NCBI GenBank assembly: GCA_030015575.1
Contig: CM057337.1
Span: forward strand, 338,282,583-338,346,582
Length of the DNA: 64,000 nucleotides
Source of the DNA: Agapanthus africanus
Taxonomy: Eukaryota; Streptophyta; Magnoliopsida; Asparagales; Amaryllidaceae
Reading direction: 5' to 3'
Shown piece by piece: positions 32,201 to 47,200 of this stretch (the stretch's first letter is position 1; every line of letters begins with the position of its first letter). The notes beneath the pieces were generated by a model. The model worked only from the letters and a program-made list of their open reading frames with translations. It did not search any database and had not been told where the DNA came from. The position numbers and the translations under genes are program-made.

Positions 32201-35200
32201 AAATAGTCTATATCGTCGATCGTTCAGGCATGAACCCAATCTGGTTTTCTGTTATCTTAACATTCTACTTAGCATGTGTTCAATCTCTCCTCCAAACGTT
32301 CAAGGTGTGACACATGTCTTTCATTCCATGGTAGTTTGAATACTCTTGTTCTTGTAGAGAGGTATAAGGGTACTCCACTCATTTGGCATCTTTTTTGGTT
32401 TGCTAAATCTTATTAAACAGGTCCATCAGCCATCTAACGCCTATCTCTCCTAGGCATCTCCATACTTCAATAGGAATTCCATCTGGACCAACAGCTTTCC
32501 TTGATTTCATCCTCTTCAATGCCTATGTAACCTCACGTGTTCTTACTCAAATCTATCATGTGCAACTCACAGGCTTTTAGAACTTGACAAAAAAGAGTTT
32601 TTTTGTCTTGTCCAAATAAAAGCAATTAAGAAGCAGCACAAAAGGGTTGAAGAAAAAATTGAACATGTGAGTTGAAAAAAATGCAAGGATACAAGAAAAG
32701 CCGTATTTGTTGAATTGATTGACCGAGAACAATCCACAATGAATTATCAAATTGCGACCATACCAAAGAAATGATACTGAGCTCAAAAGACAACAGCAAA
32801 AAGATGGAGACCAAACTCCATGACTTGTCGTCCCAAACGACAGAATGGCCATCCCCAACAGCAGCACCAGAGCCAAATGGCCTCGAAATTTGCACAAATC
32901 TTTTTCATGGACCCTATGTTGCATTGAACAGAGGATTTTCATCCTAGAAGCTTTATAAATAGCAGATCCAAAGGAGGCACTTGGAGATCCATAGTTCTAG
33001 TTTTAGTTGATAGTTTTGGGTATTTTAGTGCTAGGTTTTGTTTCTTGCTGTTGTAGTTCGCCATTAAACAATTCTTCCTAGAGTAAGTGTAAGTTAGTTT
33101 CCTTGTGTAGTTGTAATACTTTGTAGTTTAATAAAGTTCTTTGTTTTATCGGTAACTAGTTTCCTTGATTTCATTTTAAGTTCACAATTGGTCAACAGGT
33201 TATACTGCACGATACAAACCTACATTTTCATCCTGGAAAGCTCAGGTCCATATGTCGTGCGATGTGTTTACCCACGGTGCAGTCGAAATTCAAGACCCAA
33301 AGAACGGTTCAATTTTCAAAGTTTACGGACATCGTCTGAAGCCGTACTTCTCTGCCGATTCATTAGGAGAGCTCATGTTATATGAGCCGCAATACACCAC
33401 CTAAGCCATCCCTCGACACTTGTACATAGTGTATATACCTGTTTATATAAATGAATCCTTTGTTTTTCCAAATTCCTTTTCTTTGGGGAATTATTTGCAA
33501 AATTGTCATCAAAATACAAGCCCCCTGAACCAAAAAACAAAATTACCTCATTCCCATCAGTTTTTCAAGATCCCATTTTCTTCACCTTGCCCCTGCCCAA
33601 ACCTAGTCCCTAATTCTTTACGATCGCCGCCACCGACGTCGAACTCGCCGCCGTTTACCCTCCGGCTTGGTGGGTTTGTATGATTCCCTCAATCTCTGTC
33701 AAATTCTCTGGAACCCATAAATTGCACTGTAACTCGATTTCATGGTCAATTTACTTTGTGAGAAGAACTTTCTCCCGATTTTGTCGGATCCGGCAGCTAC
33801 TTCTTTAACGAGATAATCACCCAAGATTGGGGCTATTTGTTGTATGATGATGACTCGCTCTTCGCCATCAAAGAGTTAGTACGTGAATTCTATATCGGGC
33901 TCCAGCACGCGATCCGAGGACGGCAACGACTCTTTGAACCGGCCATCATTTTTTCCATCACGGATATTCCGCTTCGAGAAGGATTTCAAAGTTGGAAGAG
34001 CTCGCATTCTGCGACAAGGATGGGCACAAATTGCGTTTTGCAAGATCGAGGCCTTGTCGGGCCATCAATGTATCGCAATGTCTATGCGGTTTGTCGTTTG
34101 CTCCTCCAGAGCGTCCTCGGTACACAGCACGTGTTTTCATTCTATGCGAGCACTTGCCGCATCATACACTGTCTTCAAGAGGAGCGTCAATTTTGCATGA
34201 GTACTCAGTTATTCAGTTCGATCATTTAGGGCAGCAGCAAGGGGAAACATGCACTGTCTATCCTTGTCACTCAGATATGCAAGAATTATATGGGTGAGGT
34301 AGCATTCAATCATATTGTCAAGATTTTCCCTTACCTGTAAATTGAGGAAGAGCAACTTTCCCACGGCTACACGAGCAAGAAAGCATTGCAGATGAGTTGG
34401 TCACGCATCGAACCAACGGAGCATGCGTCCTCCAAGTCTTCAACCGAGGCTTATCTCAATAGACCTATGCCTGATGATCCGACCGATGTTATGAGGCTCG
34501 CACCGAGAGGAATTAAGAAAACTTTGATAAATCAACACGAAATATGCAAGGATATTGAGGGGTTGAAGAGAGCGCAGTCCGAGTCTTAGCAGTAGACGCG
34601 GACGAGGACATCGTCGAAAACAAGTTTGGGGGTGAGTGCCTTTTGCCTATTCGCATCATTTAGTTGCATTCGCGTGTTTATTGCATTTCAATTCTTTTCT
34701 TTACCTTCCCTTTGTTTTGCATATAGTTGCATTGCATGTTTACTTTCGGTTCGAAAAATTCAAAACACAAGATTGAAAAATGAAAAAACCAAAGAAAAAA
34801 TTGAAATATGAAAAAATCCAAAAAAAAAATGAAAAACATAAAAACTTTTGAGTTCAAGAGTGAAACGGCATTTAAGTCATCGTTAGCTCAAAATAAGTCG
34901 TTTCAAGAGACATGTTAGGAATCGATTTTCAACAAGTTCCTATTTAATGTCACTCTTAAACATTTCACTTGCTAACTTGATCAAAAAAATTGTGTTTTTC
35001 AATTTTTTTCATTTTTTTGGATTTTTCATTTTTCATGTTTTGCTTTGGTTTTTGCATTTTTCAATTTTTTTGTGTTTTGAATTTTTCGAACTGAAAGTAA
35101 ATATGCAATGCAACTATATGTAAAACAAAGGAAAAATAAAGAAAAGTACTGAAATGCAATAAACATGCAAATACAACTAAATGATGTGAATATATGCAAC

Positions 35201-38200
35201 GATGCAAAAGGTTGTTTTCGACGATGTCCTCATCGTCGCCCTCGTCCATGCCTACTGGTAGACTCGAACCGCGCTCTTTTCAACTCCTCAACATCCTTGT
35301 GCATTTCATGCTGATCTACCAAAATCTTATTAATTCCTCTCAGTGCGAGTCTCTTAACATCGGTCGGATCGTCAGGCACAGGCTCGTTCAGAGAAGCCCG
35401 GTGGAAGACTCGGAGGACACATGCTCCGTCGGGTCAGTACGTGACCAACTCGTCTGCAATGCTTTCCTGCTCGTATAGTCGCGGAAAAGTTGTTCTTCCT
35501 CAATTTCCAGACGAAAGGAAGACGTGGAAATATGATTGAATCTTGTATCGCCTATATAATGCTTGCTTGCATATCTGAGTGACAAGGATAGACAGTGCAT
35601 GTTTCCCCTTGCCGCTGCCCTTAATGATAGAGCTGAAAAACCGAGTACTCATACAAAAGCGGCGCTCCTCTTGAAGGCAATATACGATGTGGCAAGCGCT
35701 CGCATAGAATGAAGACATGCGCAGTGTACTGAGGACGTTCTGATGGAGCGAACGACAAACCGCATAGACATTGTGATACATTGACGGTCGACAAGGTCTC
35801 GATCTTGCAAATCGCAATTTTTGCCCATCCTCGTCGCATAAAATGCGAGCATTTCCGGCTTTCGAATCCTTCTCGGAGCAGAATACCCATGATGGCAAAA
35901 ATGGTGACCGGTTCAAGGACTCGTTGCCGCCCTCGGAACTGAAATGTGACTACCACTGTCGGGGTTCGCATGTTAGAGCCTGACATAGAATTCACGTACT
36001 GACTCTTCGATGGCGAAGAGCGAGTCATCATCATACAGCAAATACTCTTCGATGGCGAAGAGCGGGTAATCATCATACAACAAATAGCCCCAATCTTAAG
36101 TGATTATCTCGTCAAAGAAATAGCTACCGAAAGCCAAATCCGACAAAATCGAGAGAAAGTTCTCCCAAAGTAAATTGGCCATTAAATCGAGCTACAGTGC
36201 AATTTATGGATTTCAGAGAATTTGACAGAGATTGAAGTAAGTAAGCTTACAGACCCACCAAGCCGGAGGGTAAACGGTGGCGAGATCGACGTCGACGACG
36301 GCTTGGGGAGCGTCGACGACGGTGATCGTGAAGAATTAAGGGGTAGGGTTTGGTCAGGGCAAGATGAAAAAAAGAGGTCTTGAAAAACGAATGGAAATGA
36401 GGTAATTTTGCACACGAGTTCAGAGACTTGTATTTTGATGACAATTTTGCAAATAAACCCCCGAAGAGGAATTTGGAAAAACAACGGGATTCACTTACAA
36501 AAACAAGATATATACACTATGTATAAATGTTGGGGTGGCTTAGGCGGTATATTGTGGCTCATGTAACAACATGAGCTCTCTTGGTGAATCGGCGGAGAAG
36601 ACGTCTTCAGACGATGCCCGTTGACTTTGAAAATTGAACCATTCTTCGGGTCTTAAATTTCGACTGCACCGTGCGGATAAATACATCACACGACATATGG
36701 TCTTGTCCATCTAGACTTGAGCTTCCAAGATGAAAATCCCACGTGTTCAAAGCAATGTAGGACCCATGAAGAAGACTTGTGCAAAGCCTGAGGCCATTTG
36801 ACCCTAGTATTGCCATTTGGGATGGTCATTCTGCCGTTTAGGACGACAAGATCATGGAATTTGGTATCTATCTTTTTGTTGTTGTCTTTTGAGCTCAGTA
36901 TTAATTCTTTGGCATGATCGCAACTTGAATCAATGTGGATTGCTCTCGGCCAATTAAATCAGCAAATGCAGCTTTTCTTGTATTTTTGCATTATTTTCAA
37001 CTCATACATGTTCAATTTTTTTCTTCAACCCTTTTGTGCTGCTTCTTAATTGCTCTTGTTTGGTTAAGACAAGGAAGAACTCTTTTTTGTCAAGTTCTAG
37101 AAAGTCGTGAGTCGCACGTGATAGATTTGAGTGGCCGGGGCACGTGTTTTGATTGTTTCCTTCGTCCGTCGGCCATTTGAACCTGAAAATGCAGAAAACG
37201 TGCATGTTTTGCATCGTTTGTGATTCATATACTCAAAAACCCGTTACCTGAACTTATAACTTATTAGCAGACAGAAGGTTAATAGCACTTGATTATTCAT
37301 AAAAAGATATAGTATAGGCAATATTAAATGCAAATAAACGTGATAAACAAATACCCCCAAACTTATATTTAGCTCGTCCTCGAGCAAAACTTACTTAAAG
37401 CAACTAAATCCTAACTCATTTTCGCAGGAATCGCGATTGCACTTAGCATGTGCAACAATCCGTTATACCTCTAGGTTACCCTAGAGGACGAGTGTTGTCT
37501 CGTCGGGGTTTTCAGCGGATTACACCCAGAAAATCCAAGATCATGTTAGTTCATGAAAATATCTAAGTAGTTAACATGTAAACAGGAACATGAACAGGAA
37601 GACGAAGCGAAATACCCAAACATAGTTGTCTCTCTCAAAAGACCAAACAATATAAGGTCTCAGTAAAATCTATGTTTCACTCTAATTAAAAACAGAGATA
37701 TTTAAACACACACATATAGTACATACACTCACTGTCTAGAAATGAATATCTATCTGTCATACTCACTCCACATCCCCTACTATCAACGATCCAAGGTAAT
37801 CTCAAGCAAAATTAGTATACTAGGGACTAATAATCCAAAGTTTACAATATATGAATCAGATCAAACTAGATAGAAACCAATGATTCATGCATGAATTCAA
37901 ACGAAACAATCACTTAACCAAATGGGCATTTGAGTTTGATATTGAACTTGCAAACACTATAAAAATGGTGTCATTTTTGGATTTTTTAAATCAGCTAGCT
38001 CTTTGACCGACAGATAAGTGTCTATCAAAGGCCAAGGTTATCTTCACACAAAGAACCACGAAGACTTTTAACTCGGTGAAGACACTTGCTTGATGGGGAT
38101 GGAGAAAAGAGATCCACATACATATACCCCTAGCTAGAGATTAGCTCTTTTTATTTTTTATCGACCTAACTTTTTTTCACTATAGGCAAGCAAGTTAACA

Positions 38201-41200
38201 GAATCAAGCAAAAACATCTAGCTGGGTAAACATGTGTATATATAAAAATATTATCATGCATTGAGATCAAAGGAACTGCCACAATGATAAGGATCAGTGA
38301 ACAGAGCAAACTAAGGATCACATCTACCTAGTGCATAAAGAAGCAAGAGGGCCAGGGTCAAATAATTTTGGAATTTTCAAACAGAAACAGTGATTAAACA
38401 TAGATAGTGAGCACAATGTCGATATAAAACGTGTGGGGTGAAAATACTCCTAAAACGTTTTAAGTTCAAGAGAGTGAAACGGCATTTAAGTCATCATTAG
38501 CCCAGAATAAGTCGTTTCAAGAGACATGTTGGGTATCGATTTTCGACAAGTTCCTATTTAATGTCACCCTTAAACTTTTTACTTGCTAACTTGATCTTAA
38601 AACGTTTTATGTTTTTCAATTTTTTCAATTTTTTATATCGATTTTAAATTAACTAAATATGAATATATATTAACGTATACATACCAATATAAAATAATAA
38701 AAATAAATAATGGCATTATGTTAGATATTCAATGCACTTTCAAACTTTTAAGTGCCTTAATTTTCAAGAGAAAGATAAGATGCGTCAATTCGAGAGAGCT
38801 TGATGAGAAATTTAGAAGTCCGAGTGAATCCGAAAGAATCTGAGAGTTACGGACTCCCATACGCGATCGGGGACGAAACGTGAGGCATATACAAGTATCC
38901 ATGCTTCATAGCTAAAGATTACTGCTCCAGCCTAGACTCACAAACATTCAGTTCAAGTTTATACTAGCTAGAGGTGCATTTAGAACAAACTCTAAATTAC
39001 TTGAGCCTAACCAAGAAATATTTTTGTGAAGCAATGTTAGATGTAGGGTTAAAGATATAGAGAGCGAGGTATTAACCTTCCGGTAATCAAGCATTCCTTC
39101 AAAAGGAAGCTCTAGTTCATCACTGACTATAACAGGGATACAACCGCTTACAATTGCATCAAAAAGCCTAGCAGAAGATGGGGTATCCCCAGCTGGACTC
39201 AAGCAGAAGACAGATCTGGCATGCATACAATAAAACTAAATCCATAAGACGCTCCAATAAATTTGTGTCCCTCAGAGAAAGGGGGTAAAAGAAGTATTAT
39301 TACTCGCGCATGCCAGTCTGAGATGCTTCTTTCCCAGATACTCCAGCACTTCCCTCTTCTATAACAATACCCTCAGTATCATGTAGCTCAGCTCCAAGTT
39401 TACTACGGATCTTTCCACCCTGAGAAAAGTAGCTTAAGTTTAGCACATATGCAACATCGAGCTAAACATGGTAGTGAATGGAATCAGAAAAAAATTTCTC
39501 ACAGCATTTCTTTTAAGCCGTCCCCGAAAGAAGAGTAGCGTGTTTCTTTTTGACTGAGATTCTAATAAACACCGTGCATCACACAATTCAACATTTGGAA
39601 CATAAGGAAGGATAAGATCTTTTTCTAACCAGACTTCACCAGGTTTATACCTATTAAGTTTTCAAATCCATCAAATAAAACATAAGAGACGAGATATTGA
39701 GGTTCTATTGTAATGGATTTTTTTATTTTTGAAAAGTAGCATAGGAGATATTGACCAGTTCCCAGTAGAGTCCATATCAGGTAAAAGCCAAATTGCTTTT
39801 TTCATAAATCTGCGAACAGACTTGAAAGACCAAGGATGATGAACAGGAAGAATGTGATCCCTGCCTCCAGAAAGCTGCCATGCAGGCTGATCAGTCACCC
39901 AATTCAGTGCCTCCTGTTCCACAAGCAATCACAAATAAGACATGCAAGTTCAATACAAAGCCAAAGTGCATTGGGGGCATTGGCAGAATATTTCCAAAGT
40001 TCATATTACCATCACAATGTTTGCTTAACTTTCAATGGTGTTCATTTAAATATAAATGATGCATTTTTTTTGCTACCAATACATTATAAAGAGAAATACT
40101 ATTACAGCATCTAGTGTCTTGGATTGTCTAATTGATGTAAGCTGTACTGCAAGTCCCTTTTCTGATAACTTTGCTGCATCTACACGCCTTTAGAACAGAC
40201 AGAAATGGATATAACCTACATCCAGCTAAGGATTCCCCAATAGAGGAACCAAGGAAGACAAACAAGCATGGTGATGGTGTACTATAGAACTTGAAAATGG
40301 ATCATCAAAACTTGCCCAAAGAAGTCTAAACAGGCAAACCTCGTTATCTATGAAGTTAAATAAGTCTAAATAACGTCTTTCTTGTAAAGTTCGTAATGAT
40401 TAATGAAAATTTCGTTACACATTATTCCAGTTGATTAAACACTCTTGAATAGCAATATTTAAAAAGATCACTGCCATCCTAATCTAAAAGGTTTGCTTGC
40501 GTAGTGAATGCAAAACTTACATGTAAAGAATGCATTATATGATTGATCGGTTTTTTAAACAAGAAAGTTAACCGCTAAAATGCTGGCAAATTTCTGGCTG
40601 AAGTTCTTGCAGTCAAGAGATGGGTTTCCCATCACAATCGTCAGCAAATGAAACTAACTGGTCAGATTAAGCTCATTAATGATGAAACCCATTCTAGACT
40701 TAAAAAGATCTATGAAAAAGGGACAATAAGAGGATTCTCTATATACATAGCATTTATCTCTGAGACAAACACAACAACAACTGAGCCTTTTATCCCAAGC
40801 ATATGGGGTAGGCTACATGAACCAACATGAGAATCACGCCGGGTCCAGTACATGAATCCTCTGTCTCCACTCACTTTTATCTTTGAGACAAACAGCATCA
40901 TCAAATCACAAATGCTAAACTTATTGATTTCATGCTTCTTAGTCTTCTGTGAACTTGATGAAATAGGATAGCACAAGAGAGAGGCCATGAATTTGACTGA
41001 TCTGCGGGGTGAGGTCAAACTTTACCATGGGTTTCGTTTCAAAATAAGCAGGAATAGTATTTTGCCATAATACTTTAATGAGATCAAGGAAGACGGACTC
41101 CTAAGTGATTTCTTATACAGCTTCAAGTATTTGGAGATCCTTTATCAAATTACTGGTTTTTGGAAGGGTTGACATATATAGTAAAGATGCTGGTAGTTTA

Positions 41201-44200
41201 CATGCAACATGTAAAAGCTCTGCTACTTGAAGAAATGTAAACTACATGGCAACAGCAAAAGACATAATTGAATTTTGGGTCTCATTTTGTTTGCACAAGC
41301 ACAAACCAACTTATAAAACCACACTATGGACAAGCAAGATAAATTCAAGGCTTATTTACTGAAAACTCCCAACAAGTTTGGGCCACAATCACAAAACTCC
41401 CATTATCTTTGAAACTATCAAAAGACTACCATGGCTTGACGATCAACATTAGTCAACATTATTGTTCATATCAAATGACCATTTTGCTCTTTTCATAATA
41501 TAATTAATTAATTATAAATTACATTTTAAATAATTTTAATAATTATTAAATATTCACTAAATAATTAATTATTTTGTTTTGGTGCAGCCAGGAGGTGGTC
41601 TGGGTGGGGATCGGAGGAGGGAAGGGGGCGGTGTCGGGGGAGGGGGCAAGGGGGGTGAAGATGAAGAAATTGAAGAAGAAGAAGAAGAAAAAGAAATTGA
41701 AGAAAAAGAAGTAGAAATTGAAGAATAAGACGGCGACGGCGACGGTGAGATGGGGGCAGTGGGGGAAAGGAGTGGTGTCGGGGGAGGAGGGGGAAGAGAA
41801 GATGAAGAAGAAGATGATGATGATCATGGGCGGGGGCGAGTGTTGGGGTGGAGGCGGAAGATTGGGGATCAAGGGCGGGCATGTGGAGGGAGAGGAGTCA
41901 GTCGGGGGAGGAGGGAGAGGAGGGAGAAAAAGAAGAGGAATATGATGATGAACATGGTGGTGGTGGTGATGGGGCTGCAGAGGGATGACGAGGGAGGTCG
42001 GGGTGGTGACGTCGGCGCCGGAGCCATTGCCGACGATGATAGCCAAGGCGAGGAAGAGGGAAGAGGTTTTTTTTCCGGAAATTAGGGTTAAGGTTTAAGA
42101 GAGATATTTTGGGGATTTTATAATTTTTATACTGAGGTGGCAACTTGATTGATTTGGCGCTGACGTGGCACTGTTAAGTTTAGTAGCTTTTTTATAGTTT
42201 CAAAGGTAGTGGTAGTTTTCTGATTCTGGCCCAAACTTGGGAGTTTTCAGTAAATAAGCCTAAATACAAATAGGGCCATTAGCAAAGGTTCGAGGTTTCG
42301 GCCGAAACCTCCGATACATGGTGGTTTCATATCGGTTTCAGTGGAGACCGATACGAAACATGAAACAAATACGAAACCAACCATACAATATCGTTTCGGC
42401 TAAAACCTTTAAAAACTTATTTTTTATATCATTTTTACTGTCATTATGATCATTGTGCCGTCGTCGTTAGAAAACAGCAAAAAAGTGAACCCAAACACTA
42501 TTAATACTTATCTAAGTACACTTTTCAATATATTTTGCATCATAGCTGGATTTTTAAACATTAGGATTATTGTCTTGTAATATATAACCATAAATTTAAG
42601 TATTTAATATATCTACACTTATATATATTGTATTACCGTCGAAACCGAAACCCGAACCGAGATTAGCAAAACTAGCCGAAACCTAGCAAAACTAATAAAA
42701 TTATGAGAGACCAAAACCGAGTTCTTGAAGCTTGGTTATTAGTTCATTATCAGATTCTAAACTCAATATTCGATTAATTCAGCTCTGGCACGTGGCATTG
42801 TTCTGGAAGCACACAGTCATCGGAATAGATAATAGCTTAAAAGTAACCTTGGGGAATATGCGCACACCCTGTAAAGTGCCTTGCACTGCTGCTTCTCCAG
42901 TAAGAAGAAGCTAATAGTTGTGAAGAATGGGATGTAGAACAAATCTGCCTCCTCTTGCCGATGAACCCTGACAACATTCTTCAACAGCCTCTTCGATTCA
43001 GGAGCTATCAAATCAGCCCACAGCCAATAATCAATAGAATGCTGCAGAGAGCAAAGGGAAAAAATTTAGTTTAAACATCACAAGGATAAAAAAAAGAACT
43101 GAATGACATTATTTACATGTAAAATAGATTTAGGCGGCAAAGGATGAAGGTATGTCAAATTTAACTGGATTCAAGCTTTAAAAAAGGTGAATGGAAAACA
43201 GGATACTTGTAACCAACCCCATAGAATTGAGGTAAAGGCTCCTTACCGCAGCTGAATTAAGAAAATCGACCTCTGACAAAGCAAAATTCATATATAGCCA
43301 AAATTTTCAGAAACGCTATGAACAGATGGATTAGCACAACAAGAAATGGAAGTCTAAAGTTGGTGCTGTCCAATATTAAACTAATCAGAACAATCCAAAC
43401 ATTGACTATAGAAACGCAAAAGTGAAGATAAGAGGATTGAATTTCCAGAACACATGGGATTATGTTTACCCGTTACACTACTTGTTTACCAACATACTTA
43501 ACCAACACGGATTGTGATGTTTTTTGTGTGAAGTTTGTTCGTTGTAGTTGAAAGTAAGAAACATGAAATAAACATACGCCACTTAAAACAACCCCTGGTG
43601 CTAATGAGCATACACGTTCTAATTGTGACCCTTCATAAAAATGTTCTACAAACAATTGTAATATCTAATATTATAACTACAACACAAGGGGGCATGTCAC
43701 ACTTCACATTTCAATTTGATAAAACATTAAAAATAAGAAATTTCTTTTTATAAGGATGTCCACATCATCTCAATACCTTAGTTTTTTTTAATAACAAATA
43801 ACATACAGCCCACCCACTATCTACAAAGTAGTTATCGTTTTTTTGTTAAAATCAATATTTCCAAATTCATAATGCATAATCGACAATCTTTCTTCCCACG
43901 CGTTTTAGGATTCTAGTATAGTTAACCCAAACTCAAGTATTAATGATACGCCTCTAGCGCAAGCAATTTCATCGGTCATGTTATTTTCCTTCAATTCAAT
44001 TATGAGTTACTATTAATGCCTCCTCCCCCTCCCCCTAAATAAACAAATAAAGAAATTTCCCCAGACAATGCAAACATAAACACAACATGAAGAATATGAA
44101 AAAGCAAATCCACCCCAATACCCAATACCACCTGTCTGGCGCACGGTGAAAGTCTATCAATCTTATTGAAGAGGAAAGAAATTGCATATTCAAATAAGAA

Positions 44201-47200
44201 ACTTGGAAACCCTCCTCAATCCTACAGATCTGAAGCTCGCAACGTATCAATAGGTTGAAAAAATAATCAGACGAGCCAATTGATTTTAAGTTGGCGCTTT
44301 TTTATCCCCACAACATCTCGATTTTCTCCGAATTTATTATAAGTTCAAGACACATAAGTGTTCTAACCATGTTTCAACTTGTCAAGCTCTACCATTGACA
44401 AAACTGCATCGGAACACGCACATCCGCTCTAGAGATGGTAACAATTCGCAAAAATGACAGTTGATAAGAACCCTACCATACGATATCTGATCTGGTAGAA
44501 CAATTTCAAATCATTGCCTTGGCAATACATAAAGCAAAAGGATACATCGTCAATGTCATTGGATCGGGCGTCGCAAGACCCCATGGAGCTTTCAAAACGA
44601 GGAAAGCCCCCCCTCACAGAGTTTGTAAGTTGTTCCCTTTCTTTGCTGGACTAGGCCTGTCAACGCATCTGTTTCTCACTGGTGAGGCTTTCTTTTTTCT
44701 TTGACTTGGTTCAATCAAGATTTGTTTTTTTGGAGTACCAAAAGTGGTTTCACGAAGTTGTATGACAGATTTGTCTAAAAGCATGGCATTCCGCCTGTCA
44801 AGGAATGAGCACAACGCGCAAAGTATAGCGGTAGGCAAGTGGGCCTAGTACGCTAGGAACTCTTCAAGTGGAGTAAAAAAAAGGAGGCACAATCAGTTGA
44901 GTCTAGCATTCCTGTGCAATTCCCTTCCTTTAGTTAGAGCGACTTCCCACTCTTCTGTCAAGAAAAGCAAAAGAAAGCAAACAAGAAAGACGCATTCTAT
45001 CTAAGGATTGACTTTTATTCCAAATTGGATTTGAGTTTCATATACTTTCCTATACAACACCGTATTCCCCAATCTTAAAATAACTATGTTTAATACAACT
45101 TGTTTTCACAAAACAGAAAACAATCCTGGGGATTTCATTCTTTACAAACCGAGGATTAAAATTTAGGTACCGGTATCATACGATAATTTTTGGGATTGGA
45201 ATCGGCCATCGTAACAACATTGGTTTTCTCGGATCGGAAATATCAGATTTATTTTTCATTTGAGCAAACGAATTTTTAAACATTTGTACATTGTTAGTAG
45301 AAAAAACAATTTGACATATTTCGTAGTATGTCTAAATTGATTTTTTAAATATATTACAAGGAAAATTGTAATTCTTTTGACATATAATTTATAATAATTG
45401 ATGTCAAATAAACTGATAACCATTTTAAGCTCCTTCCCATCAATAAGCTTAATGTTAAAACCACAACCAATTATTGTACCCAATAATTTAAAATCTCGGT
45501 ATCAATCTTATCGGAACTCAAATGGTCATTTTTGGATCAAAATCAACATCTCGAAATTCCAATGATCAGTTCTTATAATTTTGCTATTTTTAATTAGTTA
45601 TTACAGTGATTTCTTAATTCTTACAATTGTATAGCAGAAAAGATATCTTTAAATATAGATATAGAATTGATTCTTAAGTTTTACATGCTCATGGCAATTA
45701 AAACAAATTAATTTACTCTACATTGTTTTAATTTTTTATTGAATTTGCGTTAATGAGAAAAATTTCTGGGGAACCGCACGAAATAGAGGAAGCGAGCACG
45801 CTCTCTCTTATATTAAGATATTTCGAAAAGGTATGTCGATTTTTTTTTGTAACAGGCAAAACCGATTTACAATATAATGAACTGATCACTTTGATGTTTT
45901 TACTGCAACATCCACTAATTATACTCGAGATCGATGAGTAAACAGTTGCAGTTTACCACATAACTTAAATATTCTGAGTATATAATATGTCTCAAGTACT
46001 TTATATATTTTTGGTTTCCATCTTATCATTAGTACCGTTGGAAATTTTAATAAAAAAGAGTTCCTTTTATATTAATAATTGGTCATTATATTGATATGCA
46101 ATTAATTTTGGTTATTGCTTCATATTATGGATTATTAAGCTGTTAAAAAACGGTCATGATCTTTGGGCCTTTTGACCAGGCTGTGGGCTCAAGAGGATAA
46201 TGTGGCTCTTTAGCTCATAAAGTAAAAGTAGTGCAATCATTATTTTCTTCAGGCCGTTTGAGCATGTAGTGGTGATTGGCCATTATAAAATAGGAACAAA
46301 TCCATTTAATTAATTGATTAAAGTGAGATTATTTCCTTCTACTTTCCTCGATCTTGTGTTGTATTTTCAACTACTATATATGCTATAATTTATAGAATAT
46401 GTATGTGTTTCATCATTTTCTTTTTCCAATAGTAAAATTTTATATGTTAAAATATGAGTAGAGAAAAGGTGTGGGCAAGAGCTCTTGATCTTTGCTCTGT
46501 GTGGGGATGAAGAGCGAAACAGTGATGCCCGTTGGCTGTTGTATGCTAGAGACGACGTGCTGAGACCCGCTGTATAGGTGAAGAACCACTAGTTTCTCAC
46601 TATAATGTCTCGAATTTCCTTAAAGAAAGCGAGATACTCGTGCCTCGGTCGATGGCTTTGCCGACCTCATATTTAATTTTGTCTTATTTCATTGTGTAAA
46701 TTTTTATTGTATTTTATATAATTTGATTTAACTTTGGTTCCATTGTAGACGGCCTAAGAACAACAGATACACCAGTCATAACATCGTTGCCCAAGTTTGT
46801 AGTACAAAACACATTCACGTTAGCTGATTCAATGTGATTTACGAATCAAGGGATTGTTCATCTCAGATGTTCTATTCTCCCAGTTAAAGGTGCATTTTTA
46901 ACAATGTGATTTGACTCAAAATCAGCACATCTATCATGCTTACTTGAGCGCATCAGATCATAAAAATTCAAAAAACTAAAAATGGTAAAGAAATCATAAC
47001 CTGTTCGATCAATCTATGAACAGGGCTCCCATTCGACGTCAGATTCGCCGTCTCCTTATACGTGTTCCTGAACAGCCACAGCAGATCATGGGTGAACTTT
47101 GCGGGCATGTCGTAAACATAAACCCTAACCCTCGAGAGATCGAAGCTCAAGCCACCGACCGCCTCGCCCGAATCTGAGCCAGTGGAAGATGCAGTCGACG

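Larger units (their letters stand above)
32545..37131. repeat. Large inverted repeat: two ~2.2-kb arms of gypsy-derived sequence
   Basis: The left arm (about 32545-34835) and right arm (about 34996-37131) match in reverse complement along their length, with a spacer of about 160 bases. The left arm carries about 290 extra bases (32942-33230). Both arms hold the end of a gypsy integrase and a second decayed ORF. Arms differ by many substitutions and small indels, so the palindrome is not recent. The spacer sequence recurs at 38455-38625. It lies wholly within intron 6 of the GT47 gene. Confidence 0.8.

Noticed and set aside
32577..32942. 121-codon minus-strand ORF
   Set aside because: It lies in the arm of the inverted repeat and is not kept open in the other arm.
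41546..42046. 166-codon Pro/His-rich ORF
   Set aside because: Low-complexity reading of GC-rich repeat DNA inside a Mutator-like element within an intron; not treated as a gene.
46968..47000. Continuation of exon 1 reading frame past the splice donor
   Set aside because: A clear GT donor follows the Gln codon and exon 2 continues the conserved family sequence; the extra codons are intron.
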